Origin: Muricea muricata
Taxonomy: Eukaryota; Cnidaria; Anthozoa; Malacalcyonacea; Plexauridae
Direction of reading: 5' to 3'
Length of the DNA stretch: 64,000 bases
NCBI GenBank assembly: GCA_963855995.1
Contig: OY979726.1
Location: 957,001-1,021,000 of the forward strand
Shown: positions 32,493-44,479 of the stretch, piece by piece
Layout of the letters: each line of letters opens with the position of its first letter
Position numbering within the stretch: position 1 is the first letter of the stretch
Notes under the pieces: model-generated
The model's input: the letters and a program-made list of their open reading frames with translations, nothing else
Database searches by the model: none
Told to the model about the DNA's origin: nothing
Program-made: the position numbers and the translations under genes

Positions 32493-35456
32493 GTAAGCTT
32501 GAGATACGTCTAATATTTTGTAGTTGAGCTATTCAAGTTTCTCGAACAAAATGCCTCTTGTGTTGTAATGTTATCTAAGACTTGTTACGACAAATGAAAA
32601 CCAAGGGTCTATAACAACACCAACAAAACATGCAACGGTCAATAAAAGACCTTGGAGCAGAATCTTATAGACAGCTTATTTGCCTTTGAATTTGTTGAGA
32701 TGTTTTGCAAATAAGTATTGAAATAAACAACAGCAATGAACAACAATTTCCATGAGTGTTAATATAACTGTATATCAATACAGAAAAATGTTTTATACTT
32801 TTTTGTAATACAACACAAAAGAATATAAAATTACTTTCACAGATGAGAGACGGGATATTTTCCGTTATATGAACACAGATCCATAGAGATTATAAAAGAA
32901 TAGAGGGGGCATCGTAGGATAAATTCAGTCAAACGAAAGGGACAAATTGAAGCTTGCTAGGTGCTGGTGCCCACAATAGAACTGATAAAATATTCTTTTG
33001 TACTTTGTACCACCAATATAGCCAACGTTCAAGTCAAGAATACAACTTACCAGTAGTTATATTTATATTATAGCCCAACTAACTTTTCTTTTGCAAGCAA
33101 TGCTTCAACAAAGCATCGCAATGGTGTTTGCACAAAAGCAACTGGCTTCAATATAGTTCAGACCTCCAAAGTAATTTTCAGCCAGAAAGGTTCTATTTCC
33201 CATTTAGTATTTATTGCACATATGTAATGCAGTAATGGAATGTAGTAGATTTTGTCTATGCCATGCTGAATATGTGCCAGAGTGATTGCAAGGGTATGTC
33301 AACCCTGCCAAAATTTAATTTGTTCAGGTTGGGGTTTAGGGTAAAGGTATTCAGGGAAAAATTGTATGGGTTTTAGGGTCGGTTCTTATGCTCTACTTTG
33401 TTGCCAAATGCCAAGTTAAAAAGCGTGCCAAGATTTCCATTAGACTATTACTGCAATACCATGCCAAATATATTCTCATTTGGCTACACCAAATGCACCC
33501 TGGATTTTATTTAGTGAACTATAAACAATGCTAACTTCTTTATTCTCGAGTTTTTATTACGATAATTCTATTTGGAATTAATTCAAGGACATATGTATTT
33601 TAAAGGCATCATAATATTTTTCCAGAAAAAATTGTGATTTATTGGGAGGTAAATACTTTTTTAAAAATTGGTATTTAGTGACATGATAATGCACGGTTAT
33701 TCAATTACTAGCTCTTTGCACTTGGAATATGAATGATCCAAGCTCCTGCATAATAATTGTTCTGTATGAAATGAACATAGCACCTAGGCTGATGGGGATT
33801 GCCTTTACAATGCTTGCTCCATGGCACTTACTGAGATTCATGTGTGTTGGCTGTTTTATGATGCCTATCAAGTAGTGAGTTGCATGAAAATGCTCAATAC
33901 TATGGAAGTCATTCAACAATGAAATTGATGCATGAAAAAGGAGCATTCACTTCAATTAAAAATACTTTTGCTATTTGCTTGTCTGATTCTGCCCTTCCCA
34001 TTTTTGAAACACTAGAGCTTGTTGCAGCAGTTATTGAAGAAGCACAGCTTAATGCACAGAATGTTAATTTTTCATCTATGATGTGCATGTTCGCCTTGAC
34101 GACAGTCATCAATTGTTGCATTGAGTTGTACTACCTTGTCAGCAAAGATTCGTCACCGAGAGAGGAGTGGGATTCTTTGCAAAAGATCTTTAATTGCACT
34201 GTGTAAAGTGAGCCAATGATAAATTTTAATTATTTTGATGAATGTAGTGAAAAGCCATGATTTTACCTGTTTGGCCTCTCAATCGCGCTTTCTATGTCTT
34301 ACCTGTCTTGATTCAGAACCTTTGCATTTTGCATCGAAATCAGTTGAAATTTTGCATGCATCATTGTACCACTGGTCTCTTAAGAATAAACTAACTTTGG
34401 ACTTGGCTTGTTATATTTGGAAAAGCTTAGTAAGAGATAGCTCTTGTTGTAACTTTTTTCCTCATTGGTAATTGTTCCAGAATTGTACCTGAAATTTTTA
34501 AAATGTTCAAATTGTGATGGAATTTATTGAAACTTGGTGGAAATGGCCAAATGATGCATTGTTTGTGAAAAAACTTTGTTCTGAGTTATGGAAATGCATT
34601 ATAGTTATGTTTCGGGCTTCGCAAGATTTTACCCATTTGGCCTCCAAATGGCGCTTTCTATGTGCTACCTGTCTTGATTCAGAATCTTTGCATTTTGCAT
34701 CGAAATCAGTTGAAATTTTGCACGCATCACTGTACCACTGGTCTCTTAATAATAAAGTAACTTTGGACTTGTCTCCTTATGTTTGGAAAAGCTTAGCGGG
34801 AGATACCTCTTGTTGTAACTTTTTTCCTCATTGGTAATTGTTTCAGAATTGTAGCTGATATTTTTAAAATGTGTAGTTTGTGACGGAATTCATTTAAACT
34901 TGGTGGAAATGACCAAATGACGCATTGTTTGTGAAAAAAACTCATAACCTCACACTGATAAACATTCATTATTTGTGTATTATCAAATGAATGCTTAATT
35001 GCCCAACATTTACCATCAGTACTGTTTTAAAATAGTTGATTTTCACTGGGAAAAACTCATGGCCATTGGACATGTGTGACCTATTCTGAAACACGCCGGA
35101 CTTTTTGACAGATAGCTGTCTAGATTTTTTAAGGCATGATAATGCTGTTGTAGTTTCTGCCTTTAACTTTCTGCTCCATTAATTTTTTTCTCCTAATTTT
35201 GGAGTATTTAGCTAATTCACCAATATTATAATAGGACAAGTTAAATCTGCTAATAAGTTGTAGGCCAAGAGTTCCTAAGGCACTTCGGGTTGTTGAAATG
35301 AGGGACTGCAGAAAACACACAAAGAATTAACACATAAAATTCCGTTCCAATAGCAAATATCGGATTTTCCTGCTAGTATCAAGTACCGCTTGTCTTTTCT
35401 CCTTACTCCTGATCTTCATCTTCTGGCCATTCTTTCTTTCTTCTATATCTTCAGTG

Positions 35457-35738
35457 TACAACAAATCTCGAGTGGACATAGGAACTGTAACGGCCGTTCA
35501 ATTGTGTGTCTTTCATGCAAACGTACTACTCCTCTTATTGCTCCGCCTTTTCCTTTAACTTGTGGTGATGTCTTCCCTTTTATCTATTCGCTCCTGTTTT
35601 TCTTCTCAACTAAGACTTTTCACAACAAAGACTATGTTTCCAACGTCTGGTGCTTTAGCTTGTTTTTCGTTGACGTTCCATCAATCTGTCTACATATTCT
35701 CTTTGCCAGCGTTTCCATGTGTTATTCTTGGCCTTGAA
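35457..35738 (-). pseudogene. decayed LTR-retroelement integrase tail (BEL/Pao-like), unit 2
   Basis: Tandem copy of the remnant at 30791-31072, with the same breaks. Confidence 0.6.
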
Positions 35739-35998
35739 TCTCCTGAATCACTTTTGTTTTTCTCAAATTCCCCCTACTAAGCTTCGTGCAACTTTGGCTA
35801 TCTTTAGTTGCTTGTTCTATTTGATCCATTGTTCTTTAAGGTAGATGAGACTTCTGAATTCCATCCCTACTTCTACTCATAAGCTTCTCTATATACGTGT
35901 ATCCCTTCTGCAACCGTAGGTGATAATATGCCCATTGAGTCGCAGACCTTTCCCATTTGACGCGAAATACTTCTCTTTCTAATACTTGTAGCTGCTTC

Positions 35999-36466
35999 TA
36001 GTGATTGACCGATAATCGGTATCGGGCCGATATTTGCATATCGGTAGACAATGGGTATCGGTAGTTTTGTACATATTTACCGATTGTGTGAAACCGATTG
36101 AAAATTCACGCTGTACAAATTATATGCATCGCGCGTGGGTGCACGTACAAGCGCTTGTGTCCGGCCATTTTCTATAAAAAATTGAAAATTACGAAGCGAA
36201 ATTATTTTTCTCGTGTAGTAGACTAAAAGTGGACATCGTTAACATACTACAGTTTTAATTTAATTTGAACTATAAAAGTTTTTTTTGGGTCCAATATCGC
36301 CTAAAACATAATCTAAAATTCAAATCAAAATGAGTGACGTCACCTTAATTTGATCAACTGGTAACATTATGACGTCATTAAAAATCGGTATCGGTATCGG
36401 GTACGAGTGATGAAAAAATAATCGGCTATCGGTAAAACCGATGTTTGTACTATCGGTCAATCACTA
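35999..36466. mobile_element. hAT-like MITE with TAGTGATTGACCGATA ends, unit 2
   Basis: Same insertion as at 31333-31805, with the same GCTGCTTC duplication; 468 bp because of a small deletion. It was therefore present before the unit was duplicated. Confidence 0.85.
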
Positions 36467-36593
36467 GCTGCTTCGTTGTATGGTTTTCAGACGCTTGTAT
36501 TTGTGCCGTATCCTGTTTTTTTATCCCATAGAAAAGGGTTATTGTGACCCAGTTAACATGGTAATGTAAATTAAAACATCTTTATGCTTTCAG

Positions 36594-36682
36594 GTTTTTG
36601 AGAAATCACGTTTGATTCGTCAACGTGATGGTCAGCTGTTATTGCCACATGACGTGTATGTCTGGATACAAATGACTGACAG
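36594..36682 (+). pseudogene. NUP210-like exon A, copy 3
   Basis: 89 nt with the same splice sites as 31932-32020; 'gtctggata' replaces 'gtcaggata' (Arg to Trp). Confidence 0.4.
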
Positions 36683-36684
36683 GT

Positions 36685-36925
36685 GAGTTGATTAAAGTTA
36701 GTTTAGGTTCGGTTTCCTTTTCTAGTAACACTGGATCAATATTAAAGAGATGAACCTTTAGGACCTAATTAGGAAGCCTATTAGCTGCACCTCCTCTGCT
36801 GCACCTCTAGGAAGAACAGTTTAGAGAGCTGTCCAGTATGGATAAAGTTAGTTAAGAAATGATCCTTACTGAACCTCTAGAAGAACGTATTAGAACCGGG
36901 CTATCCAGTAGAAAAAAACGTTAGT
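36685..36925 (+). repeat. ~110-bp interspersed repeat, copy 3 of the tandem unit
   Basis: Equivalent to 27358-27600. Confidence 0.75.
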
Positions 36926-36984
36926 TTGGAAAAGTGTTGTTGCCGAAATTGTCAAAACATGGAGATTTTTACATTCGTGTTTAG

Positions 36985-37155
36985 GAGTGATGGAAGACAA
37001 AGTTACAGCACTATGGATTTTTGTCTCACGGTCGTTGCTTACAATTGACGACAGTGGACATCTTCAGGGTGGTATGATCTCAGGGACTGCTGGGATACTT
37101 GTGATGTCGCGAGAAGATTTTGGAGCGAATCCAAACTGTCGTTGTACGTGTTGAG
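36985..37155 (+). pseudogene. NUP210/gp210-like exon B, copy 3 with extra base
   Basis: Same exon as 27658-27827 but 171 nt: an inserted c in 'gcgaatccaaactg' adds a second frameshift unique to this copy, showing no constraint on the reading frame. Confidence 0.5.
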
Positions 37156-37539
37156 GTAAGCTTGAGATACGTCTAATATTTTGTAGTTGAGCTATTCAAG
37201 TTTCTCGAACAAAATGCCTCTTGTGTTGTAATGTTACCTAAGACTTGTTACGACAAATGAAAACCAAGGGTCTAACAACACCAACAAAACATGCAACGGT
37301 CAAAAAAAGACCTTGGAGCAGAATCTTATAGACAGCTTATTTGCCTTTGAATTTGTTGAGATGTTTTGCAAATAAGTATTGGAATAAACAACAGCAATGA
37401 ACAACAATTTCCATGAGTGTTAATATAACTGTGTATCAATACAGAAAAAATGTTTTATACTTTTTTGTAATACAACACAAAAGAAATAAAATTACTTCCA
37501 CAGATATTTTCCGTGTTGACACAGAGTTATATGAACACA

Positions 37540-38568
37540 GATCAGCCAATGAGCGATCAGAATTTACAAATGCTACCCAGTGTGTAAGAAAAGGTAGTCG
37601 AGTTTTGGAGTGCTCTATTGCGTTCATTATTTACCTAATTATGTCCTAGTATGGTTAGTGGACTACAGTATAGTTTAAGCTATAGTAAAGCCACAGGCGT
37701 GACAATACTAAATAGTGTAACGTTGCAGGCGTGACCGTAAGTGTATATCAGTTAGTGTACATCTATATTGCTCCAAGAATCGAACCCGGAAACCCAATTA
37801 GGTCCCCATCCAGAGGCAATATTTAGCTTAATTGTTTTTCCGTAAAAGAGCTCAACGTATAACTCTTTATAAAGCCTTATACATGAAATTTTATTAGTTG
37901 CGTTATATTAGTTTATTAGTTAATAACGAAACCTGACTGTTTAGACGATAAACAAGATGGGAAGGAATTGATATCGACCTAAGAAGTGAATCACTAGCCG
38001 TGTCCATCGGAAGATGTCAAGATGCAAATACTATAACAATGTACGGTTTGTCAAAGTCGTTTTGGACATTTTCATCAAATTTTGATATATTTTGTGATAG
38101 TAATTTTCTCCTTATTTTGTGATGTTAATTTTCTCCTTATTTTGTGATGTTAATTTTCTCCTTATTTTATGATGGTTGACTGGATATGAGTGAGCTTGTT
38201 ACCTACTGGACCGACTTGATGTTTTATGAAGAGAGAATGCATTCCAGATGAAGCCATAAACAGCATGATAAAAAGAGACCGAGTGGAAGTAAGTTTGATG
38301 ATTTTATTTTGTCTTTTCCATTTTCTTTGTCAGTTCAGCTTTCGCTTGAATACGGGTAGTCGCAGTCAAAAGCATAGGTGGTACATTACTACATTTTCTA
38401 CTATGTTTTCTTATGTCACGCCTGTAACCTCATCACTAACCTTTAACAAAAACTGCCCCTGGAGGGGACCTAATTAGAGTGGACCTAATTAGGTTTCCAG
38501 GTTCAATTCCTGGAGACAAAAAGATGATGTGCACTGATAAACACCAACTATACTTGGTACAGTTAGTA
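37540..38568. repeat. repeat-derived region with a diverged third copy of palindrome-arm sequence
   Basis: 37950-38345 is a diverged copy of sequence in both arms of the giant palindrome (compare 60865-61240 and its mirror at about 51950-52290): 'gatgcaaatactat', 'caatgtacggtttgt', 'ttaattttctccttatttta', 'agttacctactggacc', 'ccataaacagcatgat'. Inverted copies of a tRNA-B-box-like segment (ggttcgattctt / ggttcaattcct) lie at about 37783-37830 and 38450-38515. No gene is supported. Confidence 0.6.
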
Positions 38569-39535
38569 GAGGTAAGTATACTAAATTTAAAATAATAGTG
38601 GGTACTTACGGTTACCATCAGGTAGGTAAGTCTATGACATGCTAAGAAGGTAACTCTAATCTACTATAGTTAGTATACTGGAGTTACCTTAGTTGACTAA
38701 GGTAACTCTAGTCTACCTTAGTGGTGGACCAGAGTTACGTTAATTAACTAAGGTAAAGTTACCGCGACTCTACCTTAGTTGACTAACGTAACTCTAGTCT
38801 ACCACTAAGGTAGACTAGAGTTACCTTAGTCAACTAAGTGAACTCTAGTATACTAACTATAGTAGATTAGAGTTACCTTCTGAGCATGTCAGATAGACTT
38901 ACCTACCAAATGGTAACCGTAATAACTAGATTGTTGTGAGAGCTATAAAGCTACGAAAACTGGTAGGGGTGGAAATACACATTGGCGTCGGGGGCGGTTT
39001 GTGGGCGTACGATTAACTTTAAGTACCCACCATCATTTTAAATTTAGCATACTTACCTCTACTAACCTTAGTTCTCACAACAATCTATAGTTAGTGTACT
39101 AAAGTTACCTTAGTTGACTAAGGTAACTCTAGTCTACCTTAGTAGTAGATTAGAGTCACCTTCTGAATAAACTTACCTACCTAACAGTGACCGTAATAAC
39201 TAGATTGTTGTGGGAACTAAGGTTAGTGGAAGTAAGTATACTAAATTTAAAATGATAGTGGGCACTCACAGTTAAACGCACGCCCACAAACCGCCCCCGA
39301 CCGCAATGTGTATTTCCACCCCTACCAGTTTTCGTAGCTTTATAGCCCTCACAACAATCTAGTTATTACGGTTACCATTTGGTAGGTAAGTCTATCTGAC
39401 ATGCTCAGAAGGTAACTCTAATCTACTATAGTTAGTATAGTAGAGTTCGCTTAGTTGACTAAGGTAACTCTAAGTCTACCTTAGTGGTAGACTAGAGTTA
39501 CGTTAGTCAACTAAGGTAAAGTCACGGTGACTTCG
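38569..39535. repeat. cluster of interlocking inverted repeats (aaggtaactctagtctacc)
   Basis: Within about 960 bp the motif aaggtaactctagtctacc and its complement alternate many times. They are framed by larger inverted copies: 'taagtatactaaatttaaaa' near 38572 and 39232, with complements near 39045. A 'cctaccagttttcgtagctt' block and its complement lie at about 39318 and 38950. It reads as at least two foldback units joined head to head. Confidence 0.8.
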
Positions 39536-39668
39536 GAGTTTTAAATTCGCCCCGTTTCTGTTTTTTTTTTTTTTTTTATTTTTTTTCGGTGTCAGAAGTC
39601 GGTGCAGCGCTCATGGGTGATACCGCTGGCACAAACCGCGTGAGCCGACCTAAACACGGCGTTTAAAC

Positions 39669-40596
39669 CAGTGAACTCTAATACAACTGGAACGATAACT
39701 CCTATGTTTTCGTCCTATGATTGGATGAAGCCAAATTTGAAGCAAAAGGCGGGAACCGCGCGAGGAAAATGGCTTGTTCGAAAGGACTGGGGAAAGTTAC
39801 GAGGAGTGAAAAGTTTGTTTTTGAGCGAAAATATACATGAAAAATGAGAATTTTCATCACAAGACTTCAATTTAAAGATTCAATCCTGGTTTTCTGGATA
39901 GTCCTGACTGTTCTACACTTAGTTACGGAAAAAATTGAGGGCTATCAGTTTTTTACTCTGGAAAATGACGAAAGTTTCAACGTGCCGAAGCAAACTACGA
40001 AGCAAACTACGCTCTTCAACTCAAGAATATATTGCTTTAAAACATTTCAACACTTCCAAAACGTATCTTGTGCTAAAGTCCAGGTATCGTAGTTTATTTT
40101 GGGCTTTTAGTCTTTGCTGTAGCCCTTCTAAAACGTGAGTAAATCGAGGTTTTCAAAGTGGTGTATTTGTATGGCTAATTTAAAAATACGTATAAAACTT
40201 ATATTTTTCGTCAGATAGCATTAGTTTTAAAGCTTTAAACTTCGGTTACGGATAGTTCTTGGCAGCCTCTTCCATCTAATTGTTAAAACTCGAAAGGTAT
40301 CAGTTGTTTAAAAAAGATGTTTCGTGACAAAGTTTTCGCCGAAACTGTTTTTCATTTTTAGCAGCCAAAAAATATGTTAAAATCTTACTCGACGTCCTAG
40401 AAAGTTGAGATACATGAAATTTCAATCTACCTAGAAAATATTTAGCACATAACTGGCTCTAAAACACGAAGTTAAAGGGTAGAAAAGAGCTTTTGAAAAT
40501 AGGTCATATTTTGGTGGCTTGGCCTTCATGGCGGCCTTCAATTTGGCTTCAAAGATGGCGGCCAAGTTATCGTTCCAGTCTTTTTTGAGTTCACTG
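39669..40596 (+). mobile_element. hAT-like non-autonomous element, copy 2
   Basis: 928 bp, starting CAGTGAACTCTAATACAACT; the right terminus is diverged (cagtcttttttgagttcactg). The flanking octamers (gtttaaac and gtgaagcc) do not match, unlike the other three copies, so this copy may have lost its original flank by recombination. Confidence 0.8.
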
Positions 40597-40786
40597 GTGA
40601 AGCCAGCAGAGATCATAGAGATTATAAATAACACTAGAGGAGGCATTGTAATCTTTTCACTGATAACAAAAGGGAACGCGTTTATTGGGGGGCAAATTCA
40701 AGTCCCGGATGCAGGGCCAGGCGCTTATTGGCTGAGCTAATGCTTCCTTAGCAACCACCTTAGCAACAGCAGAAATCTGTATGAAA

Positions 40787-41715
40787 CAGTGAACTCTAAT
40801 ACAACTGGAACGATAACTCCTATGTTTTCGTCCTATGATTGGATGAAGCCAAATTTGAAGCAAAAGGCGGGAACCGCGCTGGGAAAATGGCTTGTTCGAA
40901 AGGACTGGGGAAAGTTACGAGGAGTGGAAAGTTTGTTTTTGAGCGAAAATATGCTTGAAAAATGAGAATTTTCATCACAAGACTTCAATTTTAAAGATTC
41001 GACCCTGGTTTTCTGGATAGTCCTGACTGTTCTACACTTTGTTACGGCAAAAATTGAGGGCTATCACTTTTTTACTCTGGAAAATGACGAAAGTTTCAAC
41101 GTGCCGAAGCAAACTACGAGGCAAACTACGCTCTTCAATTGGAAAATATATTGCTTTAAAACATTTCAACACTTCCAAAACGTCTCTTGTGCTAAAGTCC
41201 AGGTATCGTTGTCTATTTTGAGCTTTTAGTCTTTGCTGTAGCCCTTCTAATACGTGAGTAAATTGAGGTTTTCGAAGTGGTGTATTTGTATGGTTAATTC
41301 AAAAATATGTATAAAACTTACATTTTTCGTCAGATAGCATTAGTTTTAAAGCTTTAAACTTCGGTTACGGATAGTTCTTGGCAGCCTCTTCCATCTAACT
41401 GTTAAAACTCGAGAGGTAACATTTTTTTAAAAAAGATATTTCGTGACAAAGTTTTCGCCGGAACTGTTTTTCATTTTTAGCAGCCAAAAAATATTTTAAA
41501 ACCTTACTGGACGTCCTAGAAAGTTGAGGTACATGAAATTTCAATCTATCTAGAAAATATTTAGCACCTAACTGGCTCTAAAACACGAAGTTAAAGGGTC
41601 GAAAAGAGCTTTTGAAAATAGGTCATATTTTCGCGGCGTGACGTACATGGCGGCCTTCAATTTGGCTTCAAAGATGGCGGCCAAGTTATCGTTCCAGTTG
41701 TATTAGAGTTCACTG
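40787..41715 (+). mobile_element. hAT-like non-autonomous element, copy 3 (nested)
   Basis: 929 bp, intact inverted ends CAGTGAACTCTAATACAACT, perfect 8-bp duplication GTATGAAA (40779-40786, 41716-41723). Same orientation as copy 2. Confidence 0.93.
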
Positions 41716-41984
41716 GTATGAAATGCTTTCCTCATCGTTGTTGAGGTCGTTTTGCCGGTTTTGTGGGCAAAATAATACTTTTTCAATTGTTTTTATTGTT
41801 TTAGACAATCTTAAATGATATTTTCAATATTTTTACGAGGAAAAGCATTTCAAAAATCAAAAAAACTCGTCTAAAATGACTTTTTTGCCTGGGACATCGT
41901 GAATGAGTGAACATCCGGGACTTGAATTTGCCCCCCAATAGCCGCGCTCCCAAATTTTACCCTCGATGTCCTCTCTAGTGTTAT

Positions 41985-42913
41985 CAGTGAACTCTAATAC
42001 AACTGGAACGATAACTTGGCCGCCATCTTTGAAGCCAAATTGAAGGCCGCCATGTACGTCACGCCGCGAAAATATGACCTATTTTCAAAAGCTCTTTTCG
42101 ACCCTTTAACTTCGTGTTTTAGAGCCAGTTAGGTGCTAAATATTTTCTAGATAGATTGAAATTTCATGTACCTCAACTTTCTAGGACGTCCAGTAAGGTT
42201 TTAAAATATTTTTTGGCTGCTAAAAATGAAAAACAGTTTCGGCGAAAACTTTGTCACGAAATATCTTTTTTAAACAACTGTTACCTCTCGAGTTTTAACA
42301 GTTAGATGGAAGAGGCTGCCAAGAACTATCTGTAACCGAAGTTTAAAGCTTTAAAACTAATGCTATCTGACGAAAAATGTTAGTTTTGTACGTATTTTTA
42401 AATCAACCATACAAATACACCACTTAGAAAACCTCGATTTACTCACGTTTTAGAAGGGCTACAGCAAAGACCAAAAGCTCAAAATAAACAACGATACCTG
42501 GACTTTAGCACAAGATAAGTTTTGAAAGAGTTGACATGTTTTAAAGCAATATATTCTTGAGTTGAAGAGCGTAGTTTGCTTCGTAGTTTGCTTCGGCACG
42601 TTGAAACTTTCGTCATTTTCCAGAGTAAAAAACTGATAGCCCTCAATTTTTTCCGTAACCAAGTGTAGAACTGTCAGGACTATCCAGAAAACCAGGATCG
42701 AATCTTTAAAATTGAAGTCTTGCGATAAAAATTCTCATTTTTCAAGCATATTTTCGCTCAAAAACAAACTTTTCACTCCTCGTAACTTTCCCCAGTCCTT
42801 TCGAACAAGCCATTTTCCCCGCGCGGTTCCCGCCTTTTGCTTCAAATTTGGCTTCATCCAATCATAGGACGAAAACATAGGAGTTATCGTTCCAGTTGTA
42901 TTAGAGTTCACTG
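41985..42913 (-). mobile_element. hAT-like non-autonomous element, copy 4 (nested)
   Basis: 929 bp, intact ends, perfect 8-bp duplication AGTGTTAT (41977-41984, 42914-42921). The insertion split the right terminal repeat of the outer element. Opposite orientation to copy 3. Confidence 0.93.
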
Positions 42914-42943
42914 AGTGTTATTTATAATCTCTATGGCAGAGAT

Positions 42944-43910
42944 GACGAATTTGGAGTACCAAGATGGCGGACAATCAGCATTTTCAATAAATAAATAAAC
43001 TTCCTTATTTTAAGGAAATTTACGGAAATTGAAAACGCTGCTTAAAAGCTTACTCTTACACCCGCAAAGAACACTGGACCTGGAGTACCAAGATGGCGGC
43101 GTTGGCTTCAAAATTTTATTATGTATGCGCGATCCAGTATTATCCATTGAACTGTAATAGATCTGGAACGATCTGGATCTATTATAGTTCAATGGTATTA
43201 TCCAGATCAATGGTGATACAGCTTCTTCTGAATCAGGAACAAGGAACTTGCTCGGAGCATGTCGACACAAAGTGGTAGTTTCGGCGTTCCTCGGAATTCG
43301 TCGGTTTCCGACGCTGCTCGAAGATTTTCCGAATACTATTTTTTCAAAATTTTTCTCTAGCTCGAAGATTTTGCTCCTTGAAAGTCCTCTAAATTTTCAT
43401 GCATCCTAACTTTGTTTTAAGGTAATATGCTTTATTTTCTATCATTATTTGTAGCAAAGTACTTAGATTGTGCATAGAGATCGATTTTTGAGAGATCAGA
43501 CTGGAAATAAGTACAATTTTCGAGTATTGTAAGTTTGTGCTTTCCAAGCATGGCTATGGTCGCATGTAAGATTAAGGCTACCGTTTTCAGTTGAAGTTGG
43601 TTCGATAATAATACCATGAAATCCGCTATAAAAACTGAATGAGGTCTTGAATTGTTGAGATTGTCGAAGAAAGTATGCTGAGCAGTTCTATGTATAGAGT
43701 TGGTTCTGGTTCAAATTTATTGAAAAAAGGCAATTTAATTTTAATTTTGTGAATTTCGATTACAAAACATGCCTTGGACTGTCGACCAATTGATTTCGTC
43801 AGGCGATTACAGACTTGTGAGAGGAGGGGGGTAGCCTAATTACTAAAATGTAGTGAAAAAAGGACTTTCCATCTAATGGTGGGAGCAGGTTGGCGGGAAC
43901 ACTGGAGAAT
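42944..43910. other. non-coding
   Basis: It contains a twice-used 'ggagtaccaagatggcgg' motif (about 42953 and 43082) and a short palindrome around 'agatctggaacgatctggatct' (about 43145-43195). No gene is supported. Confidence 0.45.
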
Positions 43911-44418
43911 AAAGGTCCTGTCACAATGCAATTTTTCTTGCAACTTGAAATGCAATTCTACTATTGGGAGATGTAAAATTGGCAAATGCAAGTTTCCATC
44001 ACAGTTTGCTGGGGTTTTTTAACGTACCAAACATTTGTCACAAATTTACTTAAGAGTAGATTTTCCCTGTAGCAAAAAAGATGGCAAATGTCGATTTTAC
44101 CAGAGTGCATGGCAGTCTGAAATTGTTTAAAAAGGCAAATTAACGTCTTTTGAAGAACAGACAGAAGACAATAGGTTATTTTCACACTTGTGTTAAAATT
44201 TCAATCCAGTAGCTTTGCTTCTTGTCATCTTTTCCCACGTATTCTTTCTTGATACCTGCAATGCATTCTGGTAAAATCGACATGTCGCCATCTTTTTTGC
44301 TACGGTGAATGCAAGGAAAAGTGCACCGTGTGACAGGGCCTTAAGGGTAAGAGGTGGATAGAGAAGGAGACGGAGCAGTTACAAGTGCAAGAAAAATTGC
44401 ACCGTGTGACAGGGCCTT
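43911..44418. mobile_element. MITE with GGYCCTGTCACA ends, with another MITE inside
   Basis: The left end 'ggtcctgtcacaatgcaatt' is the inverse of the right end 'aattgcaccgtgtgacaggg'. The element 44069-44303 is nested in it. A ~58-bp block 'gtgcaccgtgtgacagggcc...ggagacggagcag' is duplicated at about 44322-44378 and 44399-44457. Confidence 0.65.
44069..44303. mobile_element. MITE with GTAGCAAAAAAGATGG ends, copy 1
   Basis: Inverted ends of about 45 bp: 'gtagcaaaaaagatggcaaa' and, at the right, 'tcgccatcttttttgctac'. The interior matches the copy at 49737-49976 ('aacagacag', 'aggttattttcacacttgtg'). The duplication at the target is unclear. Confidence 0.7.
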
Positions 44419-44479
44419 GAGGGTGGGAGGTGGATAGGAGGAGACGGAGCAGGATGTGGGAGTCGTGCAAGGTCGGGAT

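Larger units (their letters stand above)
31979..36640 (+). repeat. 4.66-kb tandem unit, copy 2
   Basis: Same contents and order as copy 1: exon B, repeat-rich spacer, short open frames, retroelement remnant, MITE, exon A. Confidence 0.9.
36641..37535 (+). repeat. 4.66-kb tandem unit, copy 3 (truncated)
   Basis: It matches copies 1 and 2 up to about 37535, where those copies enter an element starting CATAGAGATTATAA (28216) while copy 3 continues as 'agatcagccaatgagcgatc'. Copy 3 therefore looks like the uninserted state. Confidence 0.85.
40614..42935. mobile_element. composite: hAT-like element with two other hAT-like elements inserted in it
   Basis: Outer ends CATAGAGATTATAAATAAC and its complement are flanked by a perfect 8-bp duplication GCAGAGAT (40606-40613, 42936-42943). 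Removing the two insertions (40787-41715, 41985-42913 and one copy of each duplication) leaves about 450 bp with subterminal inverted repeats (ggggggcaaattcaagtccc at about 40688, complement at about 41920). No coding capacity. A related terminus appears at 28216 and 32880 in the tandem units. Confidence 0.9.
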
